Shown in pieces: positions 24,909 through 31,640 of a DNA stretch of 32,772 nucleotides. Within the stretch, counting starts at the first letter, position 1. Every line of letters starts with the position of its first letter. This stretch comes from Streptomyces graminilatus. GTDB taxonomy: Bacteria; Actinomycetota; Actinomycetes; Streptomycetales; Streptomycetaceae. The position numbers were made by a program, and so were the translations under genes. The stretch spans positions 1 through 32,772 of the forward strand of contig NZ_LIQQ01000154.1 of NCBI RefSeq assembly GCF_001418565.1, given 5' to 3'. Under the pieces are notes generated by a model, which ran no database searches, was not told the origin of the DNA, and was given only the letters and a program-made list of their open reading frames with translations.

Positions 24909-25379
24909 ATGCGCCGAATCTCGTCCTCCGTGTTCATCCGCGACACCGTCGACCGGGTGTGGGCGGTGCTCACCGACTTCGAGTCGTTCCACGAGTGGAA
25001 TCCGTTTCTCGTCGAGGCCGGCGGGGAGGCCGTGGTCGGGGCGCGGCTCAGTCTGCGGTTCCGGCTGCCCGACGGCGGGCGGGAGATGGTGTTCCGGCCG
25101 ACCGTGCTGGAGAGCGAGCCGGGGCGGCTGCTGCGGTGGCGCGGGCGGTTCGGTGTGCCCGGGATCTTCGACGGGGTGCACACCTTCGAGCTGACCCCGA
25201 GCGCCGGCGGTACTCAGGTCGTGCAGACCGAGGTCTTCAGTGGGGTGCTCGTGCCGTTCTCCCGGTCGGTCATCGACCCGTCCGAGCAGGGGTTCCGGCG
25301 CCTCACCGACGCGCTCAAGGTCAGGGTCGAGTCGTCCGGCGCACGGCCGGCCGGGGAGCTTCTGCAAGGGGAGCTTTAG
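24909..25379 (+). CDS. SRPBCC (START-like) family protein
   Basis: A 156-residue protein of the SRPBCC/polyketide-cyclase-like superfamily. GGAAGG precedes the ATG at 24909. It opens ISSSVFIRDTVDRVWAVLTD and FESFHEWNPFLVEAGGEAVV, the hallmark of the superfamily, followed by FRPTVLESEPGRLLRWRGRF and FDGVHTFELTPSAGGTQVVQ. Such proteins form a hydrophobic pocket and act as cyclases, aromatases or ligand carriers. The same fold is also common outside biosynthesis. It lies 54 bases before the FAD monooxygenase gene on the same strand, so the two probably form an operon. Confidence 0.85.
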   Translation: MRRISSSVFIRDTVDRVWAVLTDFESFHEWNPFLVEAGGEAVVGARLSLRFRLPDGGREMVFRPTVLESEPGRLLRWRGRFGVPGIFDGVHTFELTPSAGGTQVVQTEVFSGVLVPFSRSVIDPSEQGFRRLTDALKVRVESSGARPAGELLQGEL

Positions 25380-25433
25380 CCCGCGGTTCCACGATCGACC
25401 GACCATGACTCCGCTGGAGAGGCAGCAAAAACG

Positions 25434-26693
25434 ATGACAGCAGAGCTGACCGCACAGGTGTGCGTGGTCGGAGGGGGACCCGCCGGGCTCGCCCTGGCCG
25501 TGGAGCTCGCCAAGCGTTCCGTGTCGGTGGTCGTTCTTGAGCAGAGCGGCCACTTCAACCGGTCCTTCCGCGGCGAGTCGGTGTCCCCGGACTCGGTGTG
25601 GCTGCTCGACCGGCTCGGTCTGCTCGACCGGCTCGACGGAACCTACGAGCAGATGCACCACATGGAGATCATCGACTCCGGCAGCACCGTGCTGAGCGTC
25701 GACTTCTCCGACTTCCCCTACCCGCACCCCTACCCGGTGGAGCTGCCGCAGCCCGCTCTGCTGTCCGCCCTCGCCGACGTCGGCCGGGAGCACCCCGGAT
25801 TCACGCTGCGGCAGTCCGCGACCGCCGTCGGTCTGCTGAGGGAGCGGGGTGACAGCGGGCCGGTGACCGGTGTGCGCGCCCGTACCCCCGACGGTGAACT
25901 CGTCGTACGGGCCGCCCTGACCGTGGCCGCCGACGGGCGGTTCAGCAAGGTCCGCGAGATGTCCGGGCTGCCGTACGAGAAGCAGCCGCTGGACCGGGAC
26001 GTCATCTGGCTGCGGCTGCCCATCCCGCAGGAGTGGGACAGCAATACGTACCGCATCCGTATCCGGGGCGGCGAGCACGGGCTGTTCATCCCCACCCATC
26101 CCGACAGCGTGCGGGTGGGGCTCAACATCCCCAAGGGCGGGCTGAAGGATCTGCGGGCCAAGGGGCTCGGCGCGCTGCACGAGCGGCTGGACCGGCTCGC
26201 GCCCGAGCTGTCGGCCACCGTGCGCAAGGAGGTGAAGTCGTGGTCGGACACCTCCATGCTGGACATCTTCACCACCGTGGTGCCCAACTGGTCCATGCCC
26301 GGTCTGATCCTCATGGGCGACGCCGCGCACACCCTCACCCCGATCCTCGGGCAGGGCGTCAACCACGCGATCATCGACGCCGTCACCCTGGCACCGCTGG
26401 TCGAGGAGGCCATGGCCCAGAACACGACCGCCGCGCTGGTGCGGGCCGGTGAGACGTTCCAGCGGACGCGGGAGGAGGCGGTACGGCTGTCCCGTGCCCT
26501 CCAGCTCCGCCAGGAGCGGCTCTTCGCCCTCGACGGACGCCTGGGCGGGCTGGCCCGGCGGTCCCTGTACCGGGTGGTGGACCGCAACCGGACGCTCCAG
26601 CAGAAGGTGCTGGCCAGGGCCTACTTCCAGGTGCAGGAGCCGGGTACGACCGTCGCCCGGCGCGTGACCCGGGAGCCGGCCCGGCCGTCCTGA
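25434..26693 (+). CDS. FAD-dependent monooxygenase
   Basis: A 419-residue flavoprotein of the PHBH/geranylgeranyl-reductase-like family. It has the N-terminal Rossmann signature CVVGGGPAGLALAVELAKRS ending in VVLEQ (GxGxxG at residues 13-18). It also has an FRGESVSPDSVWLLDRLGL segment and the second FAD motif LILMGDAAHTLTPILGQGVN (about residue 293). There is no signal peptide or extra C-terminal domain. It would hydroxylate, epoxidise or reduce an intermediate of the cluster using NAD(P)H; the substrate cannot be read. It is cotranscribed with the SRPBCC gene and ends at an 18-bp hairpin. Confidence 0.9.
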   Translation: MTAELTAQVCVVGGGPAGLALAVELAKRSVSVVVLEQSGHFNRSFRGESVSPDSVWLLDRLGLLDRLDGTYEQMHHMEIIDSGSTVLSVDFSDFPYPHPYPVELPQPALLSALADVGREHPGFTLRQSATAVGLLRERGDSGPVTGVRARTPDGELVVRAALTVAADGRFSKVREMSGLPYEKQPLDRDVIWLRLPIPQEWDSNTYRIRIRGGEHGLFIPTHPDSVRVGLNIPKGGLKDLRAKGLGALHERLDRLAPELSATVRKEVKSWSDTSMLDIFTTVVPNWSMPGLILMGDAAHTLTPILGQGVNHAIIDAVTLAPLVEEAMAQNTTAALVRAGETFQRTREEAVRLSRALQLRQERLFALDGRLGGLARRSLYRVVDRNRTLQQKVLARAYFQVQEPGTTVARRVTREPARPS

Positions 26694-26720
26694 GCGGTCG
26701 CGGCCGCTGCCGCCGGTGGA

Positions 26721-26770
26721 GACAGACCACTGCCCGGGTCCCCCAGTCGGGGCCCGGGCAGTGGTCTGTC
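26721..26770. terminator. Bidirectional terminator between monooxygenase and P450
   Basis: A perfect 18-bp stem: 26721-26738 with 26753-26770 (ends GACAGACCAC and GTGGTCTGTC), and a 14-base loop that can itself pair (CCCC/GGGG). It serves both convergent genes. Confidence 0.9.
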
Positions 26771-26826
26771 CAGCGGTCCAGCGGTTCAGCGGTTCAGCGG
26801 TTCAGCGGTTCAGCGGTTCAGCGGTT
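26771..26826. repeat. 8-bp tandem repeat, seven copies
   Basis: CAGCGGTC once, then CAGCGGTT six times, abutting the terminator hairpin on one side and ending seven bases before the P450 stop codon. Eight-base units cannot keep frame, so the array is non-coding. Confidence 0.95.
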
Positions 26827-26833
26827 CAAGGTG

Positions 26834-28105
26834 TCACCAGGTGACGGGCATGCGGCTCAGGGCGTGGACCATCATGCCGGTGGTGAGCGTGAGGTTGTCG
26901 ACGTCGTCGGCCAGGGCCAGCCGGGGGAAACGGCGGATCAGCGAGCCCACGGCGATCTGGAGCTCCGCGCGGGCGAGCGCGGCGCCCAGGCAGAAGTGCG
27001 CGCCGTGGCCGAGCGCCAGGTGGGCACCGGCGGAGGCGCGGGACGGGTCGAAGACGCCGGAGTCCTCGCCGAAGCGGTCCGGGTCCTGGTTGGCCGAGGC
27101 GACCGCCGCGATCACACCGCTGCCCTTGGGAATGACGGTGCCGGCGATCTCGACGTCCTCCAGGGTGATACGGAACGGGCCGCCGTCGCCGATCGGGTTG
27201 ATCCGCAGCAGCTCCTCCACCACCTGGTCGATCGTCTCGGGGTTCTCCCGTACGGCGGCCAGGTGCTCGGGGTGGCGCAGCAGGGTCAGTACGCACTTGC
27301 CGATCATGCTGACCGTGGTCTCGTGCCCGGCGACCAGCAGCGTGATGCCCATGGTGATCAGCTCGTGCTCGCTGAGCCGGTCGCCGTCCTCGTCGTGCAC
27401 GGAGACCAGGGCGCTCATGAGGTCGTCGGCGGGCTCGGCACGCTTGCGCTGGACCAGCTCGGCGAGGTACTGGACCATCGACATGCGCTGCTCCATCACC
27501 TCCTCGGCGGTGTGCGCGGTGAGCGAGACGAACGCGTCGGACCAGCCCCGGAAGCGGTCCCGGTCCTCGAAGGGCACCCCGAGCAGCTCGCAGATGACCA
27601 TCACCGGCAGCGGGAACGCGAAGGCGGGGTTGAGGTCGACCGGCGGGGAGAGCTGCTCCATGCCGTCCAGCAGTTCGTCGGTCAACTGCTGGATGCGCGG
27701 GCGCATGTTCTGCACCCGGCGCGCGGTGAACTCGCGTGAGACGAGCCGGCGCACCCGGGTGTGCTCGGGCGCGTCCATGGTGAACAGGCTGCCCGGCATG
27801 GGCGGGGCCGCGGTGAGGCGGGGGGCGCCCTCGGCGAGCATCGCCGCCCGGCTGAACCTGGGGTCGGCGAGCACGACGCGGGTGTCGTCGTACCGGCTGA
27901 CCACATAGCCCTCGTCGCCGCTGGGCAGCCGGACCTTGGCGACCGGGCACTTGGCCCGCAGTTCCTCGTACACGGGGGGCACCTGCACCGCGGACGGGCG
28001 GTGGAAGGGGTACTCGTACTCGGTCCCGGCGCCGGCCTCGGCGCCGGTGTCGGAAGCGGTATCGGGGCCGGTCCCGGTCCCGGCGGGGGCTGAGGCGGTG
28101 TCCAT
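26834..28105 (-). CDS. Cytochrome P450
   Basis: A 423-residue soluble bacterial class I P450. The ATG at 28105 follows GGAGG by seven bases. Seen: I-helix LLVAGHETTVSM (oxygen-activating AGHETT), K-helix ExxR in VVEELLRINPIG, and heme loop LALGHGAHFCLGAALARAEL with the Cys372 thiolate ligand. The first 35 residues are a low-complexity Ala/Gly/Thr/Pro tail that varies between P450s. It resembles the Streptomyces CYP105/107-type enzymes that oxidise secondary metabolites, and needs a separate ferredoxin, which is not present in the window. A terminator (28239-28287) separates it from the next gene upstream, so it has its own promoter. Confidence 0.95.
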   Translation of the reverse strand: MDTASAPAGTGTGPDTASDTGAEAGAGTEYEYPFHRPSAVQVPPVYEELRAKCPVAKVRLPSGDEGYVVSRYDDTRVVLADPRFSRAAMLAEGAPRLTAAPPMPGSLFTMDAPEHTRVRRLVSREFTARRVQNMRPRIQQLTDELLDGMEQLSPPVDLNPAFAFPLPVMVICELLGVPFEDRDRFRGWSDAFVSLTAHTAEEVMEQRMSMVQYLAELVQRKRAEPADDLMSALVSVHDEDGDRLSEHELITMGITLLVAGHETTVSMIGKCVLTLLRHPEHLAAVRENPETIDQVVEELLRINPIGDGGPFRITLEDVEIAGTVIPKGSGVIAAVASANQDPDRFGEDSGVFDPSRASAGAHLALGHGAHFCLGAALARAELQIAVGSLIRRFPRLALADDVDNLTLTTGMMVHALSRMPVTW

Positions 28106-28238
28106 CGAGTGGCCTCCAGGGCTTCTCGGTTCGCAGACGTGTCGTATCGGTGTCAGCCGACAGTCGCAGGACCGCCTTGTGCAGCGATAAAGGCTCTCTG
28201 TACCCGCCGGACCGGGCCGCGTATCCGCCGGAACGGAA

Positions 28239-28287
28239 CAGGCCCGTGGCCCGTCCCGGTGAATTCCGGGGACGAGCCACGGGCCTG
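28239..28287 (-). terminator. Terminator hairpin after the small membrane protein gene
   Basis: CAGGCCCGTGGC (28239-28250) pairs perfectly with GCCACGGGCCTG (28276-28287); the inner CGTCCC/GGGACG extends the stem. It lies 17 bases beyond the stop at 28305. Confidence 0.85.
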
Positions 28288-28304
28288 CGCGCGCTACGGG
28301 TCTC

Positions 28305-28721
28305 TCAGCGCTGCCAGCCCTCCCGCGTCCGCAGGCCGAAGCCGACGGCGCGGGCCAGCGCGATGCTGGTCAGCCAGCTCATACCGAAGGTGAAGGGGGC
28401 CGCGATGTCGTCCGGGCCGTCCCCGAGGAACGAGAAGACGAACATGATTCCGAAGGGGATCCAGGCACGGTTGAGCAGGTTGTGGAGCGGTACGGCCCGG
28501 GGAGCGAGCTGACCCCGCTCATGGGCCTGGCCCAGTCCGGCGAACCGGGCGAGGAAGGGCACGGCCGCGCCGAGGAAGGCCCCCGGAATCACCCAGCCCA
28601 TGTGCTTGAGGACCTCGAAGACGTCCCAGAGCAGCAGGAACGCGCCCAGGGCCCCCCAGAGCAGACGCAGCATCAGAGGGGTGGTACTCCTCGTGGCACC
28701 GGTGGTTTCGGTCATCACCAT
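28305..28721 (-). CDS. Small integral membrane protein, unknown
   Basis: A 138-residue protein. The ATG at 28721 follows GAGGAG by seven bases; the frame is open a little further upstream but lacks a ribosome site. Three to four hydrophobic helices are visible (LRLLWGALGAFLLLWDVFEV, MGWVIPGAFLGAAVPFLARF, IPFGIMFVFSFLG, SWLTSIALARAVGFGL), linked by an Arg/His-rich loop (HERGQLAPRAVPLHNLLNRA). No family is recognised. It lies inside the biosynthetic cluster, about 200 bases from each neighbour, behind an array of 14-bp repeats. A role in transport, resistance or membrane anchoring is possible but unsupported. Confidence 0.75.
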   Translation of the reverse strand: MVMTETTGATRSTTPLMLRLLWGALGAFLLLWDVFEVLKHMGWVIPGAFLGAAVPFLARFAGLGQAHERGQLAPRAVPLHNLLNRAWIPFGIMFVFSFLGDGPDDIAAPFTFGMSWLTSIALARAVGFGLRTREGWQR

Positions 28722-28771
28722 GCTTTTCTCCTCGGTGTCGAGGCTCACGGCCGGGCCGGCCGTCCTGGCCG

Positions 28772-28822
28772 TACAACACAAGCGGTCCAACAACGCGGAT
28801 CGAACAACTCAGATCCAACAAC
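28772..28822 (-). promoter_or_regulatory. Four 14-bp-spaced direct repeats upstream of the membrane protein gene
   Basis: TCCAACAAC (28786), TCGAACAAC (28800) and TCCAACAAC (28814) are spaced exactly 14 bases apart; a weaker fourth, TACAACACA, lies at 28772, again 14 bases off. On the coding (minus) strand these read GTTGTTSGA. They lie 51-101 bases before the ATG at 28721, where activators such as SARP-type proteins bind direct repeats. The 14-base period is not the 11-base period usual for SARPs. Confidence 0.55.
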
Positions 28823-28925
28823 GCAGTATCCGACGGGCCACTGGAGCGCCGCTGAAGTCCCAGGTGGCGGGCGGATTCTGCCCGCCCGCACACCCGGTCA
28901 TGCCCTCTTTCCGGTGCTGTGCCCG

Positions 28926-29972
28926 TCAGCGTTCTCCGCTGCGGAAGGGCTCCCACTCCGGTACGTCGATGATCTCCAGGACGGCACATGTGCAGCTGAA
29001 GCCGGAGCCGCCGCCGACGAGCAGCACCCGGTCGCCCGGGTTCAACTCCCGCCGTTCCAGCAGGTCGTTGAGGCCGGCGATCTGGTCACCGGCGCCCAAG
29101 TGGCCCACCGTGCGGGCGAATTCCCAGGTGGAGCGCTCCACCGGGATGCCGAGCAGCTGGGGCAGCTGCCATTCCAGACGGCTGCGGCCACTGGCCAGGG
29201 CCACCACCCGGTCGACGTCCGCCCTGCCGATGCCGGCGTCGGCGAGCACCGTGTCCACCACGGAGTTGACCACGCCCGCGACCCGCTCGGTGGCCTCCCG
29301 GATGCCACCGTTGGTTCGCATGTAGTGGCCCACCCGGCCCAGCAGGTCCAGGGGTTCGGCGGAGGGCAGGGGGCGCAGCCCGGGGCCCCGCACCACCGCC
29401 TCCAGGGAGTTGTCGGAGCCGGTGGCCGTGGACAGCAGCCGGGCGAAGCCGCCCCGCGCGGACAGCATCAGGGCGGTGCCGCCGTCGCCGTACACGAAGC
29501 CGGGTTCGCTGCTCCAGCGGCTGATCAGGGGCGCGCCGAAGCGGTCCGCGGTGGTGACCATCGCGGCGCCGGCGCCGGGGCGGGCGGCGACCTGGCGGGC
29601 CGCGACCTCCAGTGCGCCGAGGCCGCCGTTGCACTCCTGGTCGAGGCCGAAGGCGGGTACGCCCCGGCCGAGGGCGTGGCCGGCCACGTACGACGCGGCG
29701 GGCCACATCTCGACGCCCTGGAACCAGATGCCGCTGTGGATCAGCAGGTCCACGTCGGCGACGTCCACTCCGGAGCGCTTGAGCGCGGTCGTCGCGGCGT
29801 GGACGGCCATGTCCGGCGGGGCCATGGACTCGTCGGCGACGGAGACGGAGAGGATCTCGTCCGACGCGTACTGCTCAGCGTTGTACGCCCCGGACTCCTT
29901 GGCCGACAGGGCGAGTTCGGGCTCGCCCAGCCACACCCCCGTCCCCGCGACGTACACACCTTCCCACTGCAT
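28926..29972 (-). CDS. KAS III-like ketoacyl synthase / acyltransferase
   Basis: A 348-residue thiolase-fold protein of the ketoacyl-ACP synthase III family. The nucleophile is Cys114 in FGLDQECNGGLGAL. Typical FabH motifs (PHQAN for the His, GNTS for the Asn) are not found: the first aligns with VVALASGRSRL (about 257-265), and the second region reads VGHLGAGDQIAG (His291, Asp296). A GHxGAxD motif is seen in CerJ/ChlB3-like members that transfer acyl groups to alcohols instead of making C-C bonds. So an acyltransferase role, or condensation of an unusual starter, is plausible. The ATG at 29972 has GGGAG upstream. It is 39 bases downstream of the decarboxylase-ACP gene, same operon. Confidence 0.8.
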   Translation of the reverse strand: MQWEGVYVAGTGVWLGEPELALSAKESGAYNAEQYASDEILSVSVADESMAPPDMAVHAATTALKRSGVDVADVDLLIHSGIWFQGVEMWPAASYVAGHALGRGVPAFGLDQECNGGLGALEVAARQVAARPGAGAAMVTTADRFGAPLISRWSSEPGFVYGDGGTALMLSARGGFARLLSTATGSDNSLEAVVRGPGLRPLPSAEPLDLLGRVGHYMRTNGGIREATERVAGVVNSVVDTVLADAGIGRADVDRVVALASGRSRLEWQLPQLLGIPVERSTWEFARTVGHLGAGDQIAGLNDLLERRELNPGDRVLLVGGGSGFSCTCAVLEIIDVPEWEPFRSGER

Positions 29973-30011
29973 GGGGTCTCCCTCTTCTCGGCTTTTTCGG
30001 GGCGCTCGGGG

Positions 30012-31640
30012 TCAGGCCGAGCCGACGGACTGTTCCCGCAGGGCGGACACCACGCGCCACAGCGAGGCGGGGGTGGCGAAGGTGTCGGCCATCAGCTCGG
30101 AGTCGGGGACGGCGATGCCGTACGTCTCCTCGACCCGGACCAGGACCTCCACCATCGCGAGCGAGTCGAGACCGGCCGCCTTGAGGCTGGTGTCGGGCAG
30201 CAGCTCGCCCTTGGCGGCGAGCCGGGGCAGGGCCTCCAGCAGGAGCGCCTCGTACGTCGGGTCCCAGGTCGCGGCCGGTGCCGTCTCCGTGGCCGTCCCT
30301 GTGGTCGTCTCTGTCATGGCGGTGATGTCCTCCGTACGGGATCCGGTGAGGGGGGAGACGGTGTGGCGGCGCAGGGCGAGACGGGTCGCGGAGACCGTCT
30401 CGGCGCCGTTCACGACGAGTTCGGCGGGTGCCGGGTGGCCGAGGAAGCCGAGCAGGCTCGCGGACAGGCCGTACGCGCCCACGTTCGGGAAGGCCAGCAG
30501 GTCGCCCGGGCGCAGCCCCGGCAGTTCGGCGACGCGGGCCAGGATGTCGGCGGGGGTGCACAGCGGGCCGGCGAGGGTCACCGTGGTGGGCTGCTCCCCG
30601 TCACCGGTCGCCTCGTCCGTCGTACCGCCGGGGGCCGCGAGGGGCTGGGCGGAGAGGGGGAGCAGACGGCCGAGGCCGGACAGGCCGCCGAGGTGGTTGA
30701 TGCCGGAGTCGAGCACCGCGTACGTGTTGCCGCGGCTGTTCTTCACATCGGTGACGGTGACCACCAGCCGGCCGCTGTCGCCCACCAGATAGCGTCCGGA
30801 CTCGAAGGCGACGACCGGTTCGCCGTCCCGCCAGCCGGGCAGTTCCTCGTCGAGTACGGCGGACAGCGCGACCCGCAGACCGGGGTACGCGGGCCGCTCG
30901 CCGGGGGTCGCGTACGGCGCCGCGAAGCCGCCGCCGAGGTCCAGCAGGTGCAGCGGGATGCCGAGTTCGTCGCGGAGCCGGGCGGCGGTGCGCACGCTCT
31001 GGGCCAGCTCGGCGAGGAGGCCGGCCTCGTCGCGGGCGTTGGTGAGCGGGAAGAAGTGCATCCCGATGATGCGGACGCCCCTCACCAGCAGCCGGGCGCC
31101 GTGCGCGGCCAGGTCGTCGAGGTCGAACCCGAACTGGGACGGGCCGCCGGTCATCCGCAGCCCGCCCTGGCCCGGCGCCCCCTCCGCGTTGATGCGCAGC
31201 ACGCAGTCGGCGGTGACACCGTGGGCGTCGGCGGCGGCGCCGATCCGGTCCAGGTCGCCGAAGGACTCGGCGGAGAAGGTGCGCATCCCCGCCGCGATCG
31301 CCTCGTCCAGCTCGGCGGGGACCTTGCCGGGGCCGGAGTACATCAGTTCCGACGCCGGGTGACCGGCTTCGAGGGCGGCGGCCAGTTCACCGCGCGAGGT
31401 GACCTCGGCGCGGGCCCCGCCCCGGCGCAGTTCGGCGACGAGGTCGGGGTGCGAGTTGGCCTTCAGGGAGTAGTAGACGCGGCTCGGCTGGGGCAGGGCC
31501 GCCCGCAGGTCCTCCAGGGCGGTGCGCACCCGGGCCAGGTCGTAGACGTACAGGGGGCTGCCGTACTGCTCGACGAGCCGGCGGACCGTCAGGTCGTCGC
31601 CGGGCGGGCCGGTGCGGTCGCGGTCGCGGTCAGTGGACAT
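30012..31640 (-). CDS. PLP-dependent amino-acid decarboxylase fused to an acyl carrier protein
   Basis: A 542-residue two-part protein. Residues about 20-435 are a fold-type III (LysA/ornithine-decarboxylase-like) decarboxylase: PLP lysine Lys60 in YYSLKANSHP, PSQFGFDLDDL, LLDLGGGFAAPY, VVAFESGRYLVGDSG, GPLCTPADIL (Cys at the active site) and NVGAYGLSAS. Residues about 455-535 are a carrier protein with phosphopantetheine Ser493 in AAGLDSLAMVEVL. Related free-standing decarboxylases such as BtrK and VinO act on aminoacyl groups held on an ACP, and exosortase-linked gene sets pair a ligase, a decarboxylase and an ACP. Here decarboxylase and carrier are one chain. Its ATG overlaps the end of the AMP-ligase gene by 11 bases with GGAGGG upstream, so the two are coupled. 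An internal ATG may release free ACP. Confidence 0.88.
   Translation of the reverse strand: MSTDRDRDRTGPPGDDLTVRRLVEQYGSPLYVYDLARVRTALEDLRAALPQPSRVYYSLKANSHPDLVAELRRGGARAEVTSRGELAAALEAGHPASELMYSGPGKVPAELDEAIAAGMRTFSAESFGDLDRIGAAADAHGVTADCVLRINAEGAPGQGGLRMTGGPSQFGFDLDDLAAHGARLLVRGVRIIGMHFFPLTNARDEAGLLAELAQSVRTAARLRDELGIPLHLLDLGGGFAAPYATPGERPAYPGLRVALSAVLDEELPGWRDGEPVVAFESGRYLVGDSGRLVVTVTDVKNSRGNTYAVLDSGINHLGGLSGLGRLLPLSAQPLAAPGGTTDEATGDGEQPTTVTLAGPLCTPADILARVAELPGLRPGDLLAFPNVGAYGLSASLLGFLGHPAPAELVVNGAETVSATRLALRRHTVSPLTGSRTEDITAMTETTTGTATETAPAATWDPTYEALLLEALPRLAAKGELLPDTSLKAAGLDSLAMVEVLVRVEETYGIAVPDSELMADTFATPASLWRVVSALREQSVGSA
30328..30333 (-). promoter_or_regulatory. Internal ribosome-binding-like site before the carrier-protein part
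   Basis: The minus strand reads GGAGGA ten bases before an in-frame ATG (30315-30317, Met442 of the fusion). Starting there would give a free 101-residue carrier protein (30012-30317), a normal ACP size. The spacing is at the long end of the normal range. Confidence 0.4.

Noticed and set aside
26771..26826. CRISPR or coding-repeat explanation for the CAGCGGTT array
   Set aside because: There are no spacers, the unit is eight bases, and it lies after the P450 stop codon next to a hairpin.
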